Part shown: piece by piece, positions 41,923 to 50,113 of the stretch
Layout of the letters: each line of letters begins with the position of its first letter
How positions within the stretch are numbered: position 1 is the stretch's first letter
DNA from: Anabaena azotica FACHB-119
Lineage (GTDB): Bacteria; Cyanobacteriota; Cyanobacteriia; Cyanobacteriales; Nostocaceae
Reading direction: 5' to 3'
Assembly: GCF_014697625.1 (NCBI RefSeq)
Contig: NZ_JACJSG010000044.1
Coordinates: 1-64,000 of the forward strand
DNA length: 64,000 bases
Program-made: the position numbers and the translations under genes
The notes under the pieces: generated by a model
The model's input: only the letters and a program-made list of their open reading frames with translations
Told to the model about the DNA's origin: nothing
The model's database searches: none

Positions 41923-42855
41923 GTGATCAATATTTACTGTGCAGATATCGGCAACTACAGCAGCATTACCGCCCTCAAAGGTGAAAAACCTCGCGTGATG
42001 CGCTCAGTCATCCAAGACGTAACTTACACCAGCGCCAGAGATTACGACAGTGACAATTCGCCTTCTGTCAAAATTGATGATAAGGTTTTAGTCCTTGGAG
42101 AACGCGCCACCAAGCAGAAAAATTCACAAACGGCAGCAGAAAGGGGTAAAGACCTGCCAGAGTTCGTTAAACCGTTTACTCTGGCTGGATTACGGCAAGA
42201 TTTCGATGGTATTGTCCGGTTTCTTGTTCCAGAACATTCTCAATGGCATGAAGACACTATCCGACGAACTTTAGTTGCCGACCATCAAATCACTGTCAAC
42301 GGCACAAACTACAGACACCGAATTAAAAACGTTGAATTTTTTCTTGAGACGGATGTGGCTGTAGTTAATGCTTACCGCAATGGCAAGCTTGACCTCGAAG
42401 GTGACACACTCGCTATTGATATCGGCGGTGGGACAACAAATTATGTCGTCATCACTCCTTCCTTGGATGTTCTCACCCGGCGTTCAATTCCGAAAGTGGG
42501 TGGTGTGTCTCTGGCTAATGACATCATCAATAGCGATTTGATGCAGAGTTTCGCCAAGCGCGATAACGTTGCTTTTAAAGTGGCGAAGATGATGGATGCG
42601 ATCGCTGATGGTTCATTCACTTACGGACGTAAATATGACTTTAGCTCAGTCTTTCCAGGATTGTTAGAAAACTGGTTTAACAACCTGATGGATAGCATTT
42701 CTACAGCTGCAAATGATTATCTCGCTGACGTTACCAACATAATGCTGATTGGTGGATGTGCAAATTTAGTCCGTCAAAAACTGAGTTCTAAGCAAGGCTT
42801 TTACATTCCTGCCAATCCGCAACTGTCAAACATTCAAGCACTGTTGGCTATGTGA
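41923..42855 (+). CDS. parM: ParM/StbA-type actin-like ATPase, second copy
   Basis: A 310-aa actin-fold ATPase. The N-terminal loop is IYCADIGNYSSI, and phosphate-2 is LAIDIGGGTTNYVVI near residue 168. The adenosine motif is IMLIGGCANLV near 285. I place the start at the GTG at 41923, 7 nt after AGGAG; a TTG two codons earlier is too close to the ribosome-binding site. It differs strongly from the first ParM and resembles the Alp7/StbA group of shorter proteins. A small DNA-binding candidate follows after 1 bp, so it forms a second partition operon. It could also serve plasmid maintenance in a different way, such as filament-driven positioning. Confidence 0.85.
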   Translation: MINIYCADIGNYSSITALKGEKPRVMRSVIQDVTYTSARDYDSDNSPSVKIDDKVLVLGERATKQKNSQTAAERGKDLPEFVKPFTLAGLRQDFDGIVRFLVPEHSQWHEDTIRRTLVADHQITVNGTNYRHRIKNVEFFLETDVAVVNAYRNGKLDLEGDTLAIDIGGGTTNYVVITPSLDVLTRRSIPKVGGVSLANDIINSDLMQSFAKRDNVAFKVAKMMDAIADGSFTYGRKYDFSSVFPGLLENWFNNLMDSISTAANDYLADVTNIMLIGGCANLVRQKLSSKQGFYIPANPQLSNIQALLAM

Positions 42856-42856
42856 A

Positions 42857-43267
42857 ATGCAAGTACGTTTAGCGGCTCAAGTCGCCAGCAAAGTTGAAGG
42901 AGTCCGTCTTTCACTTAACTATTCCAAACTGACTGACACTGTAAATCTGCTGTTGGATGCAATCAAACATCGATGGCATCTAAATCTGTCATTCTTGCCC
43001 CAAACTGGGACAATTAACCCCAAAGTCAGACTAGATGAACGTCATCAAGCCTGGGTGTCTCAATATGCAACTGAGAGAGGAATTAGCGTCACGTCTGCCA
43101 CAAATCTCTTGATTAGTGAATATCTAGCAGGCAATACGATGAATGTTTTGCCTCAGATTCAAAAAATTGAAACAGAAAATCTTGCATTAACGCCACAAAT
43201 ATCTCAACCAGAACAAACGACCGACAAACCAAAAGGTCAGCTATTAGTTAGGAGTCTTAAGTTATGA
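42857..43267 (+). CDS. ParR-like adapter candidate
   Basis: A 136-aa protein. The N-terminal 50 residues (KVEGVRLSLNYSKLTDTVNLLLDAIKHRW) and the middle (VRLDERHQAWVSQYATERGI) each resemble a strand plus helices, possibly a double RHH-like arrangement. The C-terminal tail is glutamine- and proline-rich and ends LLVRSLKL. It begins 1 bp after the second parM stop, the expected ParR position. The next small gene overlaps it by 4 bp. Confidence 0.65.
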   Translation: MQVRLAAQVASKVEGVRLSLNYSKLTDTVNLLLDAIKHRWHLNLSFLPQTGTINPKVRLDERHQAWVSQYATERGISVTSATNLLISEYLAGNTMNVLPQIQKIETENLALTPQISQPEQTTDKPKGQLLVRSLKL

Positions 43268-43425
43268 ATCAGACCCGTGTAGTCTTGGACGAGAAGCACA
43301 TACCTAAAGCCAAAGAAATCATTGAACAAACAGGAATCAATACATATTCACAACTATTCACCATCCTGTTAGTTAATTACGGTGACACTCTTGTTCGTTC
43401 TTTAAAAGGTGGGAGTGAAAGCTAA
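43264..43425 (+). CDS. Short RHH-like protein in the second partition operon
   Basis: A 53-aa protein starting MNQTRVVLDEKHIPKAKEII and containing TYSQLFTILLVNYGDTLV. The strand RVVLD and two helices fit a small RHH-like dimer. The ATG overlaps the previous stop (ATGA), and its TAA overlaps the next ATG (TAATG), so it is embedded in a tightly coupled operon. Confidence 0.65.
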   Translation: MNQTRVVLDEKHIPKAKEIIEQTGINTYSQLFTILLVNYGDTLVRSLKGGSES

Positions 43426-43691
43426 TGCAAAATCTCACTCGCATCGATGACCCAGCATTACTAATTGAGTCTGGCGTTTATCAAATAGATAGAACTTTGT
43501 ACCAATACATAGAAAAAACAGGTACATTCAAAGCACCACAGTATACATTCCGTCCTCTTGCTGGAGAGAAGAAGAAAGGGGATATCAAGCTGAATCACAA
43601 GGCTTTAACTACTCGTTGTTATGCCGTAGAAGGCTTATCTGTAAACAGTTATGTAGTCAATCAACAATCACAGCAATTGTCTTTATTTTGA
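43425..43691 (+). CDS. Unknown small protein
   Basis: An 88-aa protein starting MQNLTRIDDPALLIESGVYQ. It is beta-rich in appearance (TLYQYIEKTGTFKAPQYTF), then basic (GEKKKGDIKLNHKALTT), ending QQLSLF. The QQ[LQ]SLF-type tail resembles beta-clamp-binding peptides (QLSLF matches the QL[SD]LF clamp motif), so it may bind the DNA polymerase sliding clamp. That point is inference from the motif only. It is coupled to the upstream gene. Confidence 0.6.
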   Translation: MQNLTRIDDPALLIESGVYQIDRTLYQYIEKTGTFKAPQYTFRPLAGEKKKGDIKLNHKALTTRCYAVEGLSVNSYVVNQQSQQLSLF

Positions 43692-43698
43692 GGTGAAT

Positions 43699-43878
43699 AT
43701 GAGTCGGCAATCATTACCCCAATTAGTTGTACAAGCCCAAGAATTGCTCTCACAAATTCATCACCATCCACAATACAAAGCTTTGAAATTTGATTGTGAT
43801 GTCACTTTGGGTGACGTTAACCAGTATTTCAATACTTTGCAATCGGAATGTGAAATTAAAGGCGATCGCACCCACTAA
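43699..43878 (+). CDS. Unknown small protein
   Basis: A 59-aa mostly helical protein starting MSRQSLPQLVVQAQELLSQI. I prefer the ATG at 43699 with GAGG 6 nt upstream over the GTG at 43693. No family is recognised. It continues the operon, 7 bp after the previous stop. Confidence 0.55.
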   Translation: MSRQSLPQLVVQAQELLSQIHHHPQYKALKFDCDVTLGDVNQYFNTLQSECEIKGDRTH

Positions 43879-43943
43879 CGCCAATCAGTAATGCGAATCG
43901 CCAGTTAATAGCATCAGGTATCAATATAAAGGATCTTAGCAAG

Positions 43944-44342
43944 ATGAGCGACAACATCTTTTCTGTAGCCTTGAACGCGCTAACTAACAATGGATGCCCA
44001 GAGGAACTGGCACAAAGAGCAGCATTTATTGTGGCTAACGATGATCCATTACAAGCGGATTTAGGCAGGACACCAGAGCAACAGCTTCTTATTCAAGAAG
44101 TGTTGCCATACCTGCAATCTGGAGGAATTTATGACCAATTTGAAACCATCGACTCAACGCCAAACCCTCTTACTCACGGACAATTCTTAGGCAATTTTGG
44201 GGAAGAACTACCGGACGAAACTATTTGGAGACTTGCACAAGGAGATGAGACAGCACTCTCCGATATTGCTGATGGTGCTACTAGACAGCAGGCTAGTGAC
44301 ATTTTTAACAGACTTAAGGAGCTAGGAGCATGGGAATCATAG
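43944..44342 (+). CDS. Unknown acidic protein with ETI-GDE motif
   Basis: A 132-aa helical acidic protein. The C-terminal half has PDETIWRLAQGDETALSDIA, which resembles SQETIFQALDGDETAAAEVA in the 201-aa protein two genes downstream. No family is recognised. GGATCTTAGCAAG precedes the start. It overlaps the next gene by 13 bp. Confidence 0.6.
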   Translation: MSDNIFSVALNALTNNGCPEELAQRAAFIVANDDPLQADLGRTPEQQLLIQEVLPYLQSGGIYDQFETIDSTPNPLTHGQFLGNFGEELPDETIWRLAQGDETALSDIADGATRQQASDIFNRLKELGAWES

Positions 44343-44578
44343 AAGTAGTCATTAATTATATTTGTCTTAGTGACCAAGCGAACGGCTTTTGTAGATATTC
44401 GCCTGAACTCACATCAAGGATTGAGATTGATGATCAGTCTTGGGATGGGTACACACAACTAGCGATCGCTTCTCCTCTAGCTTGCCCTCTGCACACTCCT
44501 TTTCTCCGTGCCAACGACCACGAACGGTATTCTTTGTATCTCTATGGCACTGCTATGAATTTGGAGTGTAAACCATGA
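44330..44578 (+). CDS. Unknown small protein
   Basis: An 82-aa protein starting MGIIEVVINYICLSDQANGF, with cysteine-containing and beta-like stretches (SPLACPLHTPF and YSLYLYGTAMNLECKP). No family is recognised. It overlaps both neighbours (13 bp upstream, ATGA downstream), which supports it as a real gene. Confidence 0.55.
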   Translation: MGIIEVVINYICLSDQANGFCRYSPELTSRIEIDDQSWDGYTQLAIASPLACPLHTPFLRANDHERYSLYLYGTAMNLECKP

Positions 44579-45180
44579 ACCGAACCGTAAAACTCAAACT
44601 GGATGCACCTGTCACCTATGCTGCTTTACAGTCTTTAACCAACATCAGCCAAGAAACCATATTTCAAGCACTCGACGGCGACGAGACAGCCGCCGCAGAG
44701 GTAGCGGATTTCCGAATTAAACAAACTCAACGCGCCCAAAATGCCAAAGCTGTATTCGGCAACCTCAACCAAGGGTTACAAGCAACTGAGGCAGTCATGG
44801 CTGAAGAAACCCAGTTTCTTACCGCCGCAGGTACAAGCATCAACAAAATGGCTGATGGTTGGTCAAAGGTCAGAGTCAGCGATGCGCGTTTGGGCTATGG
44901 ACTACAGCAAAAAGTTATTGCATCTGACAACCAACTAGCCCAAGAACAGTTCCGGCACGGACGAACGCTCAACCTGCTTAATGAATCACACCGCGCCGCC
45001 CTTAGAGTGATTGAGATTGATGCAACAAAGGCACAATCTCAGGTTTGGCAGCAGGTAAAGGATAAACAGCAAGGTCTTTCACCCGCAGACCGAGCTAAAG
45101 AAACACTCAAAGATATCCACAGGCACGGTTCTAACGCGATGCGTGGTGTCAAAGGTTTCTTTAGACGGTTGATTGACTAA
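44575..45180 (+). CDS. Unknown helical protein with ETI-GDE motif
   Basis: A 201-aa protein. Residues 15-60 hold the shared QETIFQALDGDETAAAEVAD motif; residues 60-200 are long amphipathic helices (QGLQATEAVMAEETQFLTAA) with a basic C-terminus (GVKGFFRRLID). No family is recognised. A strong terminator follows 9 bp after the stop, so this ends the operon starting at the second parM. Confidence 0.6.
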   Translation: MNRTVKLKLDAPVTYAALQSLTNISQETIFQALDGDETAAAEVADFRIKQTQRAQNAKAVFGNLNQGLQATEAVMAEETQFLTAAGTSINKMADGWSKVRVSDARLGYGLQQKVIASDNQLAQEQFRHGRTLNLLNESHRAALRVIEIDATKAQSQVWQQVKDKQQGLSPADRAKETLKDIHRHGSNAMRGVKGFFRRLID

Positions 45181-45188
45181 CAAGTAAA

Positions 45189-45220
45189 TTCCCAAGGATG
45201 AACCTTGGGAATAAATTTTT
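45189..45220 (+). terminator. Rho-independent terminator
   Basis: TTCCCAAGG-ATGAA-CCTTGGGAA is a perfect 9-bp stem followed by TAAATTTTT. It separates the second partition operon from the ATPase operon. Confidence 0.8.
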
Positions 45221-45234
45221 ACAGGGTTTAGCCA

Positions 45235-45801
45235 ATGCTGACCAAAAATGAGAAAACGCCTATTTATTTCAATGCTGAGATTGTTGATGATTCGTCTACA
45301 TCTTTAACCGGGGATGAATACGACTCTCAACTCTTACAACAGGCGATCGCCTCCACTGACAGTTCTATCACTATTTTTCGTGGTATTGCCCAAGGTGCAG
45401 TTTTAGCAGGTTTTCAACTGGTTTCAACCCAATCGCTGTATCTGGCTGGCTGTGTAGGACTGTTCCCGGCAGTAGTAGCTGGCTTACCAGTGGGTGCTTC
45501 AGTAGCTGCCACTCTCTGCTACTTGCGTTTTGAAAATAGTCTCATTCCCAAAATCACCAATCGTCAAAAGTTGGCTATTGGTGTAACTCGTACTGCGATT
45601 CTGGCTGCTAGTTCTTACAAGCTAACTGGGGATGCCCAACAGATGGACTCTATAGCCCGTGGCAGTTTTCAAGTGTTTACTCAGCAGGTGAGAGAGTTTG
45701 AAGGTATTGAGCAACCTAGTCAAAACCATTTCGGCTTCTTGTTGGGCTTTTGGGTATGTGCAGCCCTGGCACTGTTTTTATTTTTACGGAAGAAGCGATG
45801 A
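45235..45801 (+). CDS. Polytopic small membrane protein
   Basis: A 188-aa protein with hydrophobic segments near 50-70 (GIAQGAVLAGFQLVST), 72-98 (AGCVGLFPAVVAGLPVGASVAATLC), a short one near 115-130, and 165-184 (FGFLLGFWVCAALALFLFL). The N-terminal 40 residues are acidic. No family is recognised. It overlaps the ATPase gene by 4 bp (ATGA), so the two products probably act together at the inner membrane. Confidence 0.65.
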   Translation: MLTKNEKTPIYFNAEIVDDSSTSLTGDEYDSQLLQQAIASTDSSITIFRGIAQGAVLAGFQLVSTQSLYLAGCVGLFPAVVAGLPVGASVAATLCYLRFENSLIPKITNRQKLAIGVTRTAILAASSYKLTGDAQQMDSIARGSFQVFTQQVREFEGIEQPSQNHFGFLLGFWVCAALALFLFLRKKR

Positions 45802-47702
45802 TGAAAGATGTTAAACCAAGCCAATTAGATCAGCGCTCCTACAGTCTGCCACCGCGTTTAGGTTTGGCTATTAAATTATCTGTGGCAGGTGCTTTAGTTT
45901 GTGGCATAGCTGCTCATATTGGCGACGGTATAGCCAAGAAGGATATCTGTTTCTACCCCAAATCAGCCAGAATCCACGATGCGCCCATAGTCGCAGGTGA
46001 GGGCAACCCAGAAGAACTATTGCTGGGTAAAAAGTATTGTAGGTACGAACAGCGATCGCAAATTCCCGAACCATATTTGAAGGCTAATCAGTACCGCACC
46101 AGCAACCCAAACTATAACCCTTGGGCATTCCTCCAGCATGAAGGTTTGTATGTTTTTCGCTCACTGCCAGCCGACAATCCATTTAAGATTCATTTGGGTA
46201 TTGCAGCGATCGCATTTGGAGGGATAGGTTTGTGGGCCACCAGTAAGGCACAAGATTATCTGAGTGATATTCGACCGCATTACCGAGCGACTAAGCAGTT
46301 TGAAGGTGTAAGAGCGTCTTACAGTGTCAAACTGGGTGAGCAATTGTTGGAACTATCTGGTAACGAACTGCTGAAATACTTGCGTGGTATCAAAATCGCG
46401 GAAGCCAGACAGCAGTTTATCGCCAGCATTACTCCACAACAGCAGACAGCCCTACTTATGGCAATGTCGGCTGAGGACTATTATCAATTTGGTCACTTGT
46501 TAGATGGGGGCCAGAGCTTTGAGAAATTTGAGCCACAGCAACAGCCAGCCGCACAATTACCACACGGTACACCCGGAACTGTGCAAGAGCAAGTACAACA
46601 GTCAACGCTTACATCTCAAGATGTACCAACTGGCAATTATCTTCACCCATCGGAGAGCGTTGCACTAACTACTCTGCAAAGTATAGCTCGTTCTGATGGT
46701 TCTACTGCTTTAGTTGCTGCCCCAGGCTCAGGAAAATCCGTTGCCCTTGATTACCTGATTCAAAGGATTCTGGATAATGACAATAGTGCTGATATTTGGG
46801 TCATCAGTGCCAAAAATGATAGCTTTTGCGGTTTACGGGACAAGGGTAGGGTAATTGTCTTTGATCAGGAGCAACCAGAAGCAACTAAGCGCACAATTGA
46901 TCACTTTTACGACTGCTACAAGCAACGTAAGCAGTTACCTGAAGATAAGCGGGAAGCATTACCACCGTTAATTCTCATTTTGGACGATTGGTTGGTTATT
47001 GCTGACCAACTTAGTAAAGCTTTCTCGGACTGGAACTATGGAAGTAAATTACTAGATGTATTGCTGATTGGTAGAGAATTTAATACTAAGTTTTTTGCTT
47101 CCCTTCAGTCTTTTAATTTGGCTGCATTGGGTATTGAAAAGATGGATTCTCAAACTCGTCTCTGCCTCAATTTACTGTTATTAGGTAACAGGTACATCAA
47201 AAATGGTAGGGAACAAGAATCTTATGGGGTGCTGGAGTTGATTTTGAATAGGGGTGACATTATTCCAGGCAAGCAAGAACGGGAGGAGATTAAGTCTAGA
47301 TACCTTCAGGTAAAACCTATATCTTATAAAAACTTCCGTCCTATCTTGATTGCTTCTTTGGGTGGTTTTGTTGTGGCACTCATGCCTAAACTATCAAAGC
47401 AGTCTGACTCTATTGCTGATGAAATACCTTATCAGGATAGGGTTTTTGACTTAGAATTTAATTTGGAATGGAGCGAACAACAATCAAAACATCAAGAGCA
47501 ATTAAGTGAAGTAGCCAATAAAGTTTTAGAATACTTTTATAATGTGAAAAATAAAGTTCCTAAGACATTACGCGATTTAAAGAAAGCTGACAGGCTTATC
47601 AGCTACTCAGAACAGGAATTAATTGCTGGTTTACAGGAATTGATTCAGGCTGAAAAGCTCATAGCTGGTGAAAATCATACTTATTTATTACCTGATTGGT
47701 AA
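45798..47702 (+). CDS. Membrane-anchored P-loop ATPase (FtsK/VirD4-like superfamily)
   Basis: A 634-aa protein. Two membrane helices (about 22-42 and 132-155) flank a periplasmic loop with two cysteines. The cytoplasmic ATPase has Walker A VAAPGSGKSVALD near 307 and Walker B LILILDDWLV near 391. A C-terminal winged-helix-like segment (VPKTLRDLKKADRLISYSEQ) ends the protein. Topology and P-loop type resemble VirD4 and FtsK/HerA motors. A VirD4 is already present in this window, so this may be a second coupling protein, a DNA pump or part of an unknown membrane complex. I take the ATG at 45798, coupled to the upstream stop. Confidence 0.7.
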   Translation: MMKDVKPSQLDQRSYSLPPRLGLAIKLSVAGALVCGIAAHIGDGIAKKDICFYPKSARIHDAPIVAGEGNPEELLLGKKYCRYEQRSQIPEPYLKANQYRTSNPNYNPWAFLQHEGLYVFRSLPADNPFKIHLGIAAIAFGGIGLWATSKAQDYLSDIRPHYRATKQFEGVRASYSVKLGEQLLELSGNELLKYLRGIKIAEARQQFIASITPQQQTALLMAMSAEDYYQFGHLLDGGQSFEKFEPQQQPAAQLPHGTPGTVQEQVQQSTLTSQDVPTGNYLHPSESVALTTLQSIARSDGSTALVAAPGSGKSVALDYLIQRILDNDNSADIWVISAKNDSFCGLRDKGRVIVFDQEQPEATKRTIDHFYDCYKQRKQLPEDKREALPPLILILDDWLVIADQLSKAFSDWNYGSKLLDVLLIGREFNTKFFASLQSFNLAALGIEKMDSQTRLCLNLLLLGNRYIKNGREQESYGVLELILNRGDIIPGKQEREEIKSRYLQVKPISYKNFRPILIASLGGFVVALMPKLSKQSDSIADEIPYQDRVFDLEFNLEWSEQQSKHQEQLSEVANKVLEYFYNVKNKVPKTLRDLKKADRLISYSEQELIAGLQELIQAEKLIAGENHTYLLPDW

Positions 47703-47708
47703 AGCAAA

Positions 47709-47858
47709 TGCCGTAGTGCCGTAAGTCTTAGAGGCTACTTTTAAGTGGTTTATCCTCTTTGTACGGCATTGGCTCAAGTCACGGCATGGCTTACCAGCAA
47801 AGCGTCTTAGCCTACGGCATATTTACGGCAAGTTACGGCAGGCAAGAGATTCACGGCA
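47709..47858. repeat. Cluster of eight YACGGCA iterons
   Basis: TGCCGTA occurs at 47709 and 47717, and YACGGCA at 47762, 47780, 47813, 47824, 47834 and 47852. Two are inverted relative to the other six. Spacings of 8, 10, 11, 18 and 18 bp suggest protein binding. The cluster fills the spacer between the ATPase gene and the 332-aa gene, so it may be an iteron origin, a second centromere or a regulatory site for the downstream gene. Confidence 0.75.
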
Positions 47859-47976
47859 GATATACAGGTTAAATTATTATTAGCTAAAAATCTATTTAAC
47901 TAATTATGAATATCGGCAAATAATTAAATTAATTACTAGAAATGCTAAATCAACACCATCAAGAGAGGCATGAATT

Positions 47977-48975
47977 ATGACAGCTTTTACCAGATTCCGT
48001 CAAGTTAATTTCTCGGCAATTGAAAACCTTGCTCAAAATTTAAAGTTGGCGCTTCAAGAGATAGCTAGGCTAGAGAAAGACAAACAATATTGTTTTATCC
48101 AGATTGAAGCCTCCTTAGTTCACAAGCTAGTAAAAAATGCTGCTAGCTCAATTAATCATTTGGTGCGGTTCAATTTAGATAATGAAAAAGCTGTTGAAGT
48201 TGTTAAAACTGTAGTTAATTATTTACATACTGCCTATATTAGAGTTTGTAGAACTGCTGGTTATGTTGCACATAAAATAGAACGGTTATGGAGTGAGGCA
48301 TTTAATCTTTTACCTTCAGGTACGACATTACAACCTGAACTGTTTGCACCCAATGAAATTAAATCTCTTGAAGAGAATAAACCTCCTATTCTTGGTGTTA
48401 TTGCCAAGTGGTTTAAGGATAATGCTCAACGTTGGGCTTTTCAACAACAACAAGAATTAGATAAACAGTATTTCGATGACATCAACAACGGTAAACCAAA
48501 GCCCCCGGTTGCTGTGCAGCTATGTCTTGATTTAGAAGGTGTTGCTCCTGCCAAGGTTGTTGATTTGCCTCAAGCCATTGCTCAACAATTTGCTGTTTCA
48601 GGTTATATGAAATCTGAAGTTGAGAGTGAAACTACACTTGAGAGTTCTTGGAGTAGAGGCGATCGCATAGAAAGCAGTGGGTGTTCTGGGGCGATCGCTG
48701 ACATTAAGGATAATCAAGCCCAAATAGATGGGGATAATGGATATTCAGACGTTTATACGTTTGAGCAAATAAAGCGTTACGGCTATCAAAAGCTGGAAGC
48801 GCCGAAAAATCATACTTTAACTATCGACAATATCAAGAATTTAACCCTACGGGCTGCACGGAAACTTGCTAGTGAGTTGGGACTGCCTCAAAAAATTAAT
48901 GGGCAGGATTTGAGAAAGGAGGCGCTGATTGCTTCTCTGCTGGACTGGTGGCAGCAGCAAGCTTACCAGTGTTGA
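47977..48975 (+). CDS. Unknown protein with C-terminal SAP/Rho-N-like motif
   Basis: A 332-aa protein. The N-terminal 130 residues are helical; the central part is hydrophilic. The C-terminal 50 residues (TIDNIKNLTLRAARKLASEL then GLPQKINGQDLRKEALIASL) resemble the helix-extended-helix SAP or Rho-N motif, which binds nucleic acid. It follows a cluster of YACGGCA repeats, so it may be the protein that binds them, perhaps a replication initiator or partition factor. No replication-initiator family is recognised. A HIP1 octamer pair lies in the linker-coding part. Confidence 0.6.
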   Translation: MTAFTRFRQVNFSAIENLAQNLKLALQEIARLEKDKQYCFIQIEASLVHKLVKNAASSINHLVRFNLDNEKAVEVVKTVVNYLHTAYIRVCRTAGYVAHKIERLWSEAFNLLPSGTTLQPELFAPNEIKSLEENKPPILGVIAKWFKDNAQRWAFQQQQELDKQYFDDINNGKPKPPVAVQLCLDLEGVAPAKVVDLPQAIAQQFAVSGYMKSEVESETTLESSWSRGDRIESSGCSGAIADIKDNQAQIDGDNGYSDVYTFEQIKRYGYQKLEAPKNHTLTIDNIKNLTLRAARKLASELGLPQKINGQDLRKEALIASLLDWWQQQAYQC

Positions 48976-48997
48976 TATGAGCTACGACAAGTTCAAT

Positions 48998-49340
48998 AAC
49001 TGGGAGTAAAGCAGGTGGCGTTAGCGTAGTGTCAGGGGCGGGTGGCAATTATAGTCAGTAGACCGAAAAGTTTTGCAGAAGTTCTACCAGTCCTTAATTT
49101 CGGCTTGGGAATACGAGGAGGCGAAATCATCTTATAATCTGAGTTTCAAGAACTTTTGTTCTCGGTGGGCTTCAGAGCGATCGCAGGTTGCTATGATTGC
49201 CAGTTCCAAAACCGACGGCTGAAACCCTCATTCTTTCGTTAACTGACAAAAGTTTTCGATCTACTGATAGTAGTTAATCCATGAGATATCTATTGCCCGT
49301 CCCTGACACCACCTGCTTGCTTGCAGAGCGACTCCCAGTT
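48998..49340. repeat. 343-bp inverted-repeat element
   Basis: The two ends are complementary over about 75 bp in several blocks: AACTGGGAGT (48998) with ACTCCCAGTT (49331); GCAGGTGG (49011) with CCACCTGC (49309); GTGTCAGGG (49029) with CCCTGACAC (49301); CGGG with CCCG; and AGTAGACCGAAAAGTTTTG (49057) with CAAAAGTTTTCGATCTACT (49247). The central 170 bp contain a HIP1 site and no gene. It is either a MITE-like element or a large structured RNA. Confidence 0.75.
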
Positions 49341-50113
49341 CTTTACCGAGTTGTTAACTGTCCAGAAATAGCCGCCATAATCGGACAGTTCACCGGGGTA
49401 AAATAATCGGTTGATTTGGTATTTTCAGCTTTTAGAGGTGGAGCAAAAAGTTAGAGAGAGGTAGACATTACGCAAAATAGCTATCTCATGTAACTTGATA
49501 CTGTCGGTATACAATGAGATTTTTAGGTGGCTCAACTGCATCTTAGTAACGGAATAAAATGCGTTACCATAATGAAAAGTATATTTTTTTGATAAGTTAC
49601 TTTACTACAAATGAAGATAATTTATCACTCCATTTATAGTGTTGTCCAGTTATTTATTAATATATCCTGACATATATTTAAATCTATGGTATTCTTGGTT
49701 TTATTATACCTTTGCTTATGGATTTAAATTCAATCTTAAGAAAAGAATAAAAATATTTGATTATTTATATTTAAAAATTCTCTATAGAAAGTTTAAAATC
49801 TATCATGATTTGACCTTTTAAAAGTATTGACTTTTGCCTGCAAATAAGATACACAAAACCAGTTATTAAAGTTTTTTTAAGTATTCAGAAAAATACTATG
49901 CTTAATTTGTATCTAGACTTTGATGGTAGCATATTTACTGGATTGCAAAATCAAAATCAACGATGTTCAAAATACTGACCAGATAATATAGTATCTTAAT
50001 AATGGGCAATCATACCCAGTAAAAATAGTGTAATGGCTTCATCACAATCACCTCCGTCAGTATGTTTTGTTTGTGATAATAGCTCAAATAAAATTAATAG
50101 AATCCTAGTAACT
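49341..50113. other. AT-rich gene-free spacer
   Basis: About 770 bp with a very low G+C stretch from 49560 to 50000. A 60-codon frame at 49639-49821 is composed of AT-rich codons and is not convincing. A short hydrophilic in-frame stretch (50033-50113) precedes the lipoprotein gene and could be an alternative N-terminus. No repeats or RNA gene are recognised. Confidence 0.5.

Noticed and set aside
49639..49821. 60-aa plus-strand frame rich in Y, F, L, K
   Set aside because: The composition is what AT-rich DNA gives by chance; no start signal or neighbour supports it.
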